Origin: Zoogloea sp044344315
Lineage (GTDB): Bacteria; Pseudomonadota; Gammaproteobacteria; Burkholderiales; Rhodocyclaceae
Assembly (NCBI RefSeq): GCF_044344315.1
Contig: NZ_JBIJDC010000124.1
Coordinates: 1 to 12,861 of the forward strand
Direction: 5' to 3'
Length of the DNA: 12,861 bases
Part shown: positions 1 to 5,863 of the stretch, piece after piece
Numbering within the stretch: position 1 is the first letter of the stretch
Layout of the letters: each line of letters starts with the position of its first letter
Made by a program: the position numbers and the translations under genes
The notes under the pieces: model-generated
Told to the model about the DNA's origin: nothing
The model's database searches: none
The model's input: only the letters and a program-made list of their open reading frames with translations

Positions 1-183
1 CGGGCGGGGAAGTCCGGCGCGGCTGTCTGAGCCCGAAGGGCGAGTTCCGCGCCGGCCGCCTGCTGGGAGCAGCGCAGGGCAGTCATTCGCGCAGCGAATG
101 ACCGGGGCGGCCGGGTCGCCTTTCTTGCCTTCTTCTTTGGCGAAGCAAAGAAGAAGGTCGCCCGCCGGGGCGAATTCCCGGCC
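1..183. repeat. GC-rich hairpin-rich intergenic repeat element
   Basis: This non-coding stretch carries four inverted repeats in under 190 bases. The first is CCGGCGCGG (14-22) with CCGCGCCGG (47-55), enclosing a smaller GCCC-GAA-GGGC stem (31-41). The second is TCATTCGC-GCA-GCGAATGA (83-101). The third is CCTTCTTCTTTG (128-139) with CAAAGAAGAAGG (146-157) around a 6-base loop. The fourth is GCCGGG (164-169) with CCCGGC (177-182). From memory, similar blocks (a CTTTCTTTGGCGAAGCAAAGAAAG-like hairpin flanked by GCCGGG and GTCGCC) are scattered between genes in many beta- and gammaproteobacteria and are often mis-called as small ORFs. The element may start before the window. Its function is unknown; mRNA 3'-end structure or a mobile non-autonomous repeat are possibilities. 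Confidence 0.5.
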
Positions 184-452
184 AACGTAACGCCACGCAA
201 CGGAACGCCCGTAAGCAAGAGCTCAAGCCTTACCTGTCGAAGCGAAAGCGCTTTCCACACTTAACGAGAACATAGCCAATGAATTCGACCCCACAAGAGA
301 AGCCGCGCCCGCCGGGGCGAGACCTGGCCGACCGCTCGCCACACGGCGGAAAACCAAAGGTGCTGTGGCGAGCCGAGGCTGTCAGACGACGTCAAACTGA
401 GGAAAGCAGGGTAAATGCTCTTCATCACCTGATGGGCAGCCGTGGGCTGTTC
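184..452. other. Intergenic region, no convincing gene
   Basis: I see no supported gene here. An open frame from 279 runs into the antisense of the rhodanese gene and looks like a GC-rich shadow. What is visible is structural: a 12-base perfect palindrome GAAAGCGCTTTC (244-255), and a perfect 10-bp inverted repeat GCTCGCCACA (334-343) with TGTGGCGAGC (364-373) separated by 20 bases. A short CAGCC-N3-GGCTG stem lies just beyond the rhodanese stop codon but has no T-tract, so no clear terminator for the minus-strand cluster is seen. Confidence 0.5.
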
Positions 453-1001
453 CTATCGGTTGTCGACCCGGTACATCTTGGCCGGATTCATCTTCATGCC
501 CCAGGGCAGGCCGCTGTTCTGCCAGCCATTCACCAGCCGGAAGCCCGCCTGGGGGCCCTCCTTGATGGCCGAGCCCTGGAAGCCATTGATCACATAGCGG
601 GCATTGGGAAAGCCATTGGCCCGGAGGAAGGCTGCACTGGGTTCACCCCGCTCGCTGCCTGAACGGCACAGGGTGATCACCTCGGCATCCATGCCCAGGC
701 CGCGTTTCTCCAGCTCTGCCTTGATCTGCCTGGCGAAGTCCGGGTTCTGGCTCAGCTTGAAGACCCCGCGCTTGTCGTCCCAGGCGCTGCGGTCCACCAT
801 CAGGAAGGGCACATTCACATGAACCGCGTCGGTGAAACCGACAAACATGATCTCGACCGGATCGCGCACATCCACAAACAGCATCTTCTGGTCGGCCTGC
901 TGTGTCCGCGCATAGACCTCGGCGGCCGGAATGGCAATATCGACCGCCTGGGCCGAAATGGCCAGCAGGCCCAGTGAAGCAGCAATGATCAAACGTTTCA
1001 T
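453..1001 (-). CDS. Exported single-domain rhodanese-like sulfurtransferase
   Basis: A protein of 182 residues with a Sec-type signal peptide (residues 1-19, MKRLIIAASL...AQA) and one rhodanese domain. DVRDP (about 44-48) is the conserved segment after the first strand, and the active-site loop is C112-R-S-G-S-E-R118, so the catalytic cysteine is present. Rhodaneses move sulfane sulfur from a donor to a thiophilic acceptor such as cyanide or a protein thiol; here this would occur in the periplasm. I chose the ATG at 1001 because it has GGAGAG upstream and starts directly with the signal peptide. An in-frame ATG at 1025 overlaps the preceding stop as ATGA but has only a weak ribosome site. It is the last gene of the minus-strand cluster with the thioredoxin-fold and ybgE-like genes. 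The sulfur donor and true acceptor cannot be read from the sequence. Confidence 0.88.
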   Translation of the reverse strand: MKRLIIAASLGLLAISAQAVDIAIPAAEVYARTQQADQKMLFVDVRDPVEIMFVGFTDAVHVNVPFLMVDRSAWDDKRGVFKLSQNPDFARQIKAELEKRGLGMDAEVITLCRSGSERGEPSAAFLRANGFPNARYVINGFQGSAIKEGPQAGFRLVNGWQNSGLPWGMKMNPAKMYRVDNR

Positions 1002-1021
1002 GATGTCTCTCTCCAAGAGGT

Positions 1022-1513
1022 TCATTTGAGTCCGATGGCCTGCTTGAGCTGGCCGGCGTTGTGGGCGTACTCGATGGTGGCGACCTTTCCGTCGGCCAAG
1101 CGCAGGATGGTCGCCGCCCCTTTCTGACGGGGCAGGTCAGCCAGCTGTGTCGCGTCCCGCCCAAGCCCGATCGCGAAGGGCATCTCCCGCAGCGCCGGCA
1201 GCGCGAACATCCGCGTGACCAGGGCAGGCATTGCGCTGATGTCGGCGAAATAGACCGCATTGAGGGTGCCAAGCACCCCGGCTGGCTGCGCAGCCAGCAC
1301 TTCGTTGATCAGGTCGTTGGCAGCCTTGTCGGCCGCGAACAGGACGATCCGCGTGTCCGCACGCGTCGATACCGTCTTGCCATGTTGATCCTCGAGGCTA
1401 AGCGGCGGGAAGGATGTTCCGGGAACCAGGGGTGCAGCACCAGCGGCCAATGGCAGTATCAGGACGACGAGCCCTGCGAGCAGGCGGGACCGTGTTGACC
1501 TCTTGAGTTGCAT
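1022..1513 (-). CDS. Secreted thioredoxin-fold-like protein without cysteines
   Basis: A protein of 163 residues with a signal peptide (basic MQLKRSTRSR, hydrophobic 11-24, likely cleavage after AGA at 26). The mature start, G-x-x-FPPLSLEDQHGK (about 32-46), resembles the opening of AhpC/TlpA/YtfJ-type thioredoxin-fold proteins, followed by a strand IVLFAADK (56-63). There is no cysteine anywhere, so it cannot do CXXC or peroxidatic redox chemistry, and a binding or structural role is more likely. The start has GGAAG about 6 bases upstream. Its end nearly abuts the rhodanese gene (20 bases before that start), so the two are very probably co-transcribed. The 96 bases between it and ybgE show no terminator. 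I do not recognise a characterised homologue; the fold assignment is inference from the N-terminal pattern. Confidence 0.75.
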   Translation of the reverse strand: MQLKRSTRSRLLAGLVVLILPLAAGAAPLVPGTSFPPLSLEDQHGKTVSTRADTRIVLFAADKAANDLINEVLAAQPAGVLGTLNAVYFADISAMPALVTRMFALPALREMPFAIGLGRDATQLADLPRQKGAATILRLADGKVATIEYAHNAGQLKQAIGLK

Positions 1514-1609
1514 GCTTCTTCCTTTTTTCTCTGTTGCAGTTGAGCTTTCAGTGCCCCATGCAGATCGCCACGACGCTGCAGGAGAATTTCATGGTTGGCC
1601 GTCAGGGGA

Positions 1610-1918
1610 TCAATGAAGGGCTTTCAGGATGGCGGCAACCAGCAGCGCCAGCAGGCAGGTCCAGCCCGAAAACAGCCATCGCCAGACGGGTTTGACGGGG
1701 ATGAAGCCCACGCCGCGCACGAAGCCGACGCTCATGGCGACAAACAGGGCCAGTGCCAGTCCGTGGTCGGCCTGCGCCTTCGAGTTGGCAAACAGGAGGG
1801 GGTACAGGGTACCGGCGAGCATGATCAGCAGGGCGATCAGGAGGCTGGGCAAGTGCCCCCGGCTTGAATGCGGTTCGGCGGGGACTTCCGCTACTTCTGT
1901 GGGTTTCATGTTCAGCAC
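1610..1918 (-). CDS. ybgE: YbgE-like cyd operon membrane protein
   Basis: A 102-residue membrane protein with three predicted helices: about 25-43, 53-72 and 82-101. The stretch H-G-L-x-x-x-L-F-V (52-60) followed by G-F-V-R-G-V-G-F-x-P-x-K-x-x-W (65-79) matches what I recall of E. coli YbgE (HGLLLMWAVCAGVIHGVGF followed by RPQKVLW). YbgE is encoded in the cyd operon of many proteobacteria and is thought to be an accessory of cytochrome bd; its exact role is not established. Here it is separated from cydX by katG and heads its own cluster with thioredoxin-fold and rhodanese genes. The GTG start at 1918 has weak GAG pairing upstream; an in-frame ATG at 1909 (99 residues) is an alternative. The predicted sigma-54-like promoter at 1945-1960 would give a leader of about 17 bases. 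Confidence 0.82.
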   Translation of the reverse strand: MLNMKPTEVAEVPAEPHSSRGHLPSLLIALLIMLAGTLYPLLFANSKAQADHGLALALFVAMSVGFVRGVGFIPVKPVWRWLFSGWTCLLALLVAAILKALH

Positions 1919-1944
1919 GATATCTCAAATATTAGATTTTACTA

Positions 1945-1960
1945 ATCAATGATCGTGCCA
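1945..1960 (-). promoter_or_regulatory. Sigma-54-like promoter for the ybgE cluster
   Basis: Read on the minus strand: TGGCACG (-24), four bases, TTGAT (-12). The -24 part matches the consensus TGGCACG exactly, with GG placed 10 bases before the -12 G. The -12 part is TTGAT where consensus is TTGCW, so one normally conserved base (C) differs. The same element, continuing as TTGATTAGTAA, occurs upstream of cydP at 7626-7641; the two copies share 18 of 22 positions. Predicted start is near 1935, about 17 bases before the GTG of ybgE. Confidence 0.6.
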
Positions 1961-1988
1961 ATTTTGATGCTCTGAATAATTTCCAGTA

Positions 1989-2001
1989 AATCAAATACCT
2001 G
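1989..2001 (+). promoter_or_regulatory. Candidate IHF site upstream of ybgE promoter
   Basis: AATCAAATACCTG fits WATCAA-N4-TTR at all defined positions but one (C for the first T). It sits in AT-richer sequence between the sigma-54-like promoter (1945-1960) and the half-site cluster (2009-2081), where IHF bends DNA in many sigma-54 systems. A comparable site lies at the same relative place upstream of cydP. Confidence 0.4.
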
Positions 2002-2008
2002 AGAGTCT

Positions 2009-2081
2009 TGGCAGACGATCCGGGGCAGCCCCTATGCCAAAGTGGCAGTGGTGTTACTGCCATTCTGGTGCCTTCTGGCAG
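2009..2081. promoter_or_regulatory. Cluster of TGGCAG half-sites with a perfect inverted repeat (candidate activator sites)
   Basis: Half-sites seen: TGGCAG (2009-2014), TGCCA (2035-2039), TGGCAGT (2043-2049), ACTGCCA (2056-2062) and TGGCAG (2076-2081). TGGCAGT-N6-ACTGCCA (2043-2062) is a perfect inverted repeat, and TGCCA-N3-TGGCA (2035-2047) is a second. The cluster lies about 74-146 bases upstream of the predicted ybgE start, the usual range for enhancer-like sites of sigma-54 activators. The same half-sites recur at 7721-7764 next to the activator gene. It also lies upstream of divergent katG. Confidence 0.5.
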
Positions 2082-2096
2082 ACACTCTGGGCCCGT

Positions 2097-2150
2097 ATAG
2101 TCTGAGCCGATCCCTAGCATCAATTGAACTAATGGGCGCTGATGTATTCT
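2097..2150 (+). promoter_or_regulatory. Possible katG promoter with weak OxyR-like pattern
   Basis: TTGAAC (2124-2129), a 15-base spacer and TATTCT (2145-2150) form a plausible but short-spaced sigma-70 promoter. Overlapping it, ATAG-N7-CGAT-N7-ATCA-N7-TAAT (2097-2133) follows the spacing of the OxyR consensus (ATAG-N7-CTAT twice) with roughly 11 of 16 matches. This would suit a peroxide-induced katG, but the match is loose and the call is tentative. Confidence 0.25.
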
Positions 2151-2191
2151 GTTTGAACGGTTGGAACGCCTGCTGTACCAAGGCGTATCGG

Positions 2192-2221
2192 ATGGGGATC
2201 TGCGACTGGCCGGATCCCCAT
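2192..2221 (+). other. Hairpin in the katG 5' leader
   Basis: ATGGGGATC (2192-2200) and GATCCCCAT (2213-2221) form a perfect 9-bp stem with a 12-base loop. It lies in the probable katG leader, about 94 bases before the start codon. No T-tract follows, so it is not an intrinsic terminator. A role in mRNA stability or attenuation is possible but not shown. Confidence 0.4.
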
Positions 2222-2314
2222 GGGAGGGAGCGCCGGACCCGGGCTATACCCAGGAGGTCGGACTTCAGCGGCGCAGCAGCGAACTCAAACACGCCAGAAC
2301 AACAGGAGACGGAG

Positions 2315-4489
2315 ATGAACGCAAACAACACGAAAACGGCGGGTCAATGCCCGGTGATGCACGGTGGCAATACGGCCGTTGGCAACTCGAACATGGACTG
2401 GTGGCCGAAGGCCCTGAATCTCGACATCCTTCATCAGCACGACAGCAAGACCAATCCGCTGGGGGCCGGCTTCAATTATCGTGAAGCGGTCAAGACGCTG
2501 GACGTGGATGCACTCAAGAACGACCTGCGCGCGCTGATGACCGACAGCCAGGACTGGTGGCCGGCTGACTGGGGCCACTACGGCGGCCTGATGATCCGCA
2601 TGGCCTGGCACGCGGCGGGCTCCTACCGGGTGGCCGATGGCCGCGGTGGTGCCGGCACAGGTAACCAGCGCTTTGCCCCCCTCAATTCCTGGCCCGACAA
2701 CGCCAACCTGGACAAGGCGCGCCGCCTGCTGTGGCCGATCAAGCGCAAGTACGGCAACAAGCTCAGCTGGGCTGACCTGATCGTGCTGGCGGGCAATGTG
2801 GCCTATGAGTCCATGGGCCTCAAGACCTTCGGCTTCGGCTTCGGTCGCGAGGACATCTGGCACCCCGAGAAGGACACCTACTGGGGTTCCGAGAAGGAAT
2901 GGCTGGCGCCCAGCGACAACGCCAACAGCCGATACTCCGGCGAGCGGGACCTGGAGAACCCCCTCGCCGCCGTGATGATGGGCCTCATCTATGTGAACCC
3001 GGAAGGCGTCGACGGCAAGCCCGATCCGCTCCGGACGGCGCAGGATGTGCGCGTGACCTTTGCGCGCATGGCCATGAATGACGAGGAAACCGTCGCCCTG
3101 ACCGCGGGTGGCCATACGGTCGGCAAATGTCACGGCAACGGCAGCGCCGCCAATCTCGGCCCGGCACCGGAAGCCGCGGACGTGAATGAGCAGGGCCTGG
3201 GCTGGAACAACCACACCACCCGCGGCGTCGGCCGCGATACCGTGACCAGTGGCCTCGAAGGCGCTTGGACCACTCATCCGACCCAGTGGGACAACGGCTA
3301 CTTCACCCTCCTCCTCAATTACGACTGGGCGCTGACGAAGAGCCCGGCCGGCGCCTGGCAGTGGGAGCCGGTCAACATCCGAGAAGAAGACAAGCCGGTG
3401 GACGTGGAGGACCCGTCGATCCGCCACAACCCCATCATGACCGACGCCGACATGGCCATGAAGATGGACCCGGAATATCGCAAGATCTCCGAGCGCTTCC
3501 ACCAGGACCCGGCCTACTTCTCGGAAGTCTTTGCCCGCGCCTGGTTCAAGCTGACCCACCGGGACATGGGCCCCAAGGCCCGCTACATCGGCCCGGAAGT
3601 GCCCCAGGAAGACCTGCTCTGGCAGGATCCAGTGCCGGCCGGCCGGACCGACTACGACGTGGCTGCGGTGAAGGCGGCCATTGCCGCCAGCGGGCTCCCG
3701 GTGAGTGACCTGGTTGCCACCGCCTGGGACAGCGCCCGCACCTTCCGCGGCTCGGACATGCGCGGCGGCGCCAACGGTGCGCGCATCCGCCTCGCTCCCC
3801 AGAAGGACTGGGAAGGCAACGAGCCGGCCCGTCTGGCCAGGGTGTTGGCAGTCCTTGAGAAGATTGCTGCCGACAGCGGCGCCAGCGTGGCGGATGTGAT
3901 CGTGCTGGGTGGCAATGTGGGCGTCGAGCAGGCTGCCAAGGCTGCAGGGGCCGACATCAGCGTGCCCTTTACGCCGGGCCGGGGCGATGCCACCGATGCC
4001 ATGACCGACGCAGAATCCTTCGACGTGCTGGAGCCGGTTCACGACGCCTACCGCAACTGGCTCAAGAAGGACTACAAGGTCAGTGCCGAAGAACTGATGC
4101 TCGACCGGACCCAGCTCATGGGGCTCACCGCCCACGAGATGACGGCGCTGGTGGGCGGCATGCGTGTGCTCGGCACCAACCACGGCGGCAGCCGCCACGG
4201 GGTGTTCACCGATCGGGTGGGGGCGCTGACCAATGACTTTTTCGTCAATCTCACCGACATGGCCTACACCTGGAAGCCGGCCGGCCGGAACCTTTACGAG
4301 ATCGTCGAGCGCAAGACCGGCGCAGTGAAGTGGACGGCCACCCGCGTCGATCTGGTCTTCGGCTCAAACTCGGTGCTGCGTGCCTACGCCGAGGTGTATG
4401 CCCAGGATGACGGCAAGGAGAAGCTTGTCCATGACTTCGTTGCCGCCTGGACCAAGCTGATGAACGCAGACCGCTTCGACCTGGCCTGA
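2315..4489 (+). CDS. katG: Catalase-peroxidase
   Basis: A bifunctional haem enzyme that disproportionates H2O2 and oxidises small donors. It has 724 residues, the normal length for the two-domain family. The distal haem pocket MIRMAWHAAGSYR supplies R95, W98 and H99. Y226 (in LIYVNPEG) and M252 (in FARMAMND) complete the Trp-Tyr-Met adduct needed for catalase activity. H267 in TAGGHTVGKCHG is the proximal haem ligand. The degenerate C-terminal domain includes TAWDSARTFRGSDMRGGANGA. The ATG at 2315 is chosen for its strong AGGAGACGGAG ribosome site and the typical start (MNANNTKTAGQCPVMHGG). The reading frame is open back to 2042, but those codons have no homologue character. No signal peptide, so cytoplasmic. 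It stands alone, divergent from ybgE and convergent with cydX, between two cyd-related units. Confidence 0.97.
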   Translation: MNANNTKTAGQCPVMHGGNTAVGNSNMDWWPKALNLDILHQHDSKTNPLGAGFNYREAVKTLDVDALKNDLRALMTDSQDWWPADWGHYGGLMIRMAWHAAGSYRVADGRGGAGTGNQRFAPLNSWPDNANLDKARRLLWPIKRKYGNKLSWADLIVLAGNVAYESMGLKTFGFGFGREDIWHPEKDTYWGSEKEWLAPSDNANSRYSGERDLENPLAAVMMGLIYVNPEGVDGKPDPLRTAQDVRVTFARMAMNDEETVALTAGGHTVGKCHGNGSAANLGPAPEAADVNEQGLGWNNHTTRGVGRDTVTSGLEGAWTTHPTQWDNGYFTLLLNYDWALTKSPAGAWQWEPVNIREEDKPVDVEDPSIRHNPIMTDADMAMKMDPEYRKISERFHQDPAYFSEVFARAWFKLTHRDMGPKARYIGPEVPQEDLLWQDPVPAGRTDYDVAAVKAAIAASGLPVSDLVATAWDSARTFRGSDMRGGANGARIRLAPQKDWEGNEPARLARVLAVLEKIAADSGASVADVIVLGGNVGVEQAAKAAGADISVPFTPGRGDATDAMTDAESFDVLEPVHDAYRNWLKKDYKVSAEELMLDRTQLMGLTAHEMTALVGGMRVLGTNHGGSRHGVFTDRVGALTNDFFVNLTDMAYTWKPAGRNLYEIVERKTGAVKWTATRVDLVFGSNSVLRAYAEVYAQDDGKEKLVHDFVAAWTKLMNADRFDLA

Positions 4490-4507
4490 TCTCGACCGTC
4501 CGGCAAC

Positions 4508-4546
4508 AAAGCCCCCCACCATGCTTTGCATGGCGTGGGGCTTTTT
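4508..4546. terminator. Intrinsic terminator between katG and cydX
   Basis: AAAGCCCC...ACCATGC, loop TTT, then GCATGG...GGGGCTTT and a T-run on the plus strand, 19 bases after the katG stop. The stem has a few mismatches in the middle. On the minus strand the same hairpin is followed by TTTGTT, so it probably also ends the cyd operon, whose last gene stops at 4567. Confidence 0.85.
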
Positions 4547-4566
4547 ACTTGCAGTGGCCCCGGTGA

Positions 4567-4683
4567 TCAATGCCCCTTTGCCGAGACAGCTCTGCGGCCG
4601 TCTGCATGTTCAGCCCACAGTGCATTGAGAATCGCTAGGAAGACGGCAAAGCCGATGCCCAGAACCCAGGTGAAGTACCACAT
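4567..4683 (-). CDS. cydX: Cytochrome bd small subunit CydX
   Basis: A 38-residue single-helix protein beginning MWYFTWVLGIGFAVFLAILN and continuing ALWAEHADGR, the typical CydX pattern (W and Y at the start, LNALW at the helix end, charged tail). CydX packs against CydA and is needed for stable, active cytochrome bd in E. coli. AAGGAG lies 8 bases before the ATG. It begins 24 bases after the cydB stop, so it is the last gene of cydP-cydA-cydB-cydX and is followed by the shared terminator. It is too short for most gene callers. Confidence 0.95.
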   Translation of the reverse strand: MWYFTWVLGIGFAVFLAILNALWAEHADGRRAVSAKGH

Positions 4684-4707
4684 GTCATTGACTCCTTGGA
4701 AAGCAGC

Positions 4708-5847
4708 TTAATAGGCCGAGTGGCTGTTCTCACGCACGTAGGCGGCGGTGACCTTGCCCCCCATCACCCGGTAGGCCCAGCTTGTGTAAAGGATGATGAT
4801 CGGCATGAAGATCAGCGTGGCCCACAGCATGATGCTGAGGGTCAGCTGGCTGGAGACGCTGTCCCACACCGTCAGGCTGGCGCGCGGGTCGAGGGACGAC
4901 GGCATGATGAAGGGGAACAGGGCTGCGCCAGCGGTACCGATGACGCCAACGATGGCCAGCGCCGAGGCCCAGAAGGCCGCCATGCTGCGGCCCGAACGCG
5001 CCAGCGCCTGGGCAGCAAACACACCCACGACGCCGAGGGCAGGCAGAAGCAGCGTTGCAGGATAGGTCCGATAGTTGGCGAACCAGGCGCCCGCCTCCCG
5101 GACCACAGTCTTGGCCAGGGGGTTGGGCAGCGCCCCGCCCTCAACGGCCGACTGGATGACATAGCCGGGAATCTCCATCCACAGCCAGACGCCGGCGGCA
5201 ACAAAGCTCAGCACCATCAGCCCGCCAAAGAAGCCGGCGGCCCGCAGTGCCCGCCACTGGATCTCGCCCTGGGTACGGTGCACCAGGTAGATGGCGCCAT
5301 GGAAGGTGATCATGGCCGTGGACACGACCCCGCAGAGCAGCGCAAAGGGGTTGAGCAAGGCCCAGAAACTGCCGGAGTAGGTGGACACCAGGTGGTCGTC
5401 GAAGCTGAAGGGCACACCCTGGAACAGGTTGCCGAAGGCCACACCGAAGATCAGCGGCGGCACCGCCCCACCGACGAACAGGCCCCAGTCCCAGGTCTTG
5501 CGCCAGGTGGGGTTGCTGATCTTGCTGCGGTAATCAAACCCCACCGGGCGGAAGAACAGGGCCCACAGCACGGCCAGCATGGCCCAGTAGAAACCCGAGA
5601 AGGCGGTGGCATAGACCAGCGGCCAGGCGGCAAAGATGGCGCCACCGCCGGTGATGAACCACACCTGGTTGCCGTCCCAGTGGGGACCGACGGTGTTGAT
5701 GACTACCCGCCTCTCGGTGTCGTCCTTGCCGACAAAGGGCAGCAGCGTGCCAACACCCATGTCGTGGCCATCCATGATGGCGAAGCCCACCAGCAGTACG
5801 CCGACGAGCAGCCACCAGATCAGTTTGAGGGATTCATAGTCGAGCAT
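4708..5847 (-). CDS. cydB: Cytochrome bd ubiquinol oxidase subunit II
   Basis: A 379-residue multi-helix membrane subunit, the same length as E. coli CydB as I recall it. Recognisable segments include MLDYESLKLIWWLLVGVLL, DGHDMGVG (family DGFDMGVG), PHWDGNQVW, FFRPVGFDYRSKI, GVAFGNLLQGVPF-like (GVAFGNLFQGVPF), NPFALLCGVVS, and near the end FPFIMPSSLDPRASLT and WDSVSSQLTL. CydB supports CydA in the quinol oxidase, and the terminal RENSHSAY resembles the family ending RNTHSLY. The frame is open to 5925, but the ATG at 5847 is chosen because it gives the family N-terminus and has GAGGA about 9 bases upstream. It starts 16 bases after the cydA stop. One substitution worth noting is H for F in the DG[F/H]DMGVG motif. 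Confidence 0.97.
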   Translation of the reverse strand: MLDYESLKLIWWLLVGVLLVGFAIMDGHDMGVGTLLPFVGKDDTERRVVINTVGPHWDGNQVWFITGGGAIFAAWPLVYATAFSGFYWAMLAVLWALFFRPVGFDYRSKISNPTWRKTWDWGLFVGGAVPPLIFGVAFGNLFQGVPFSFDDHLVSTYSGSFWALLNPFALLCGVVSTAMITFHGAIYLVHRTQGEIQWRALRAAGFFGGLMVLSFVAAGVWLWMEIPGYVIQSAVEGGALPNPLAKTVVREAGAWFANYRTYPATLLLPALGVVGVFAAQALARSGRSMAAFWASALAIVGVIGTAGAALFPFIMPSSLDPRASLTVWDSVSSQLTLSIMLWATLIFMPIIILYTSWAYRVMGGKVTAAYVRENSHSAY

Positions 5848-5863
5848 TTTGCGTGTCCTCGGT

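Noticed and set aside
279..662. 127-codon open frame at the left edge
   Set aside because: More than half is antisense to the rhodanese gene, no ribosome site precedes it and no domain pattern is seen.
2042..2314. Upstream extension of katG by 91 codons
   Set aside because: The frame is open by chance. The family N-terminus and a strong AGGAGACGGAG ribosome site are at 2315, and the extension covers the promoter and operator-like region.
2285..4198. 637-codon open frame antisense to katG
   Set aside because: It mirrors katG codons in high-GC DNA, is rich in V, H, G and A, and shows no domain pattern; katG is unambiguous.
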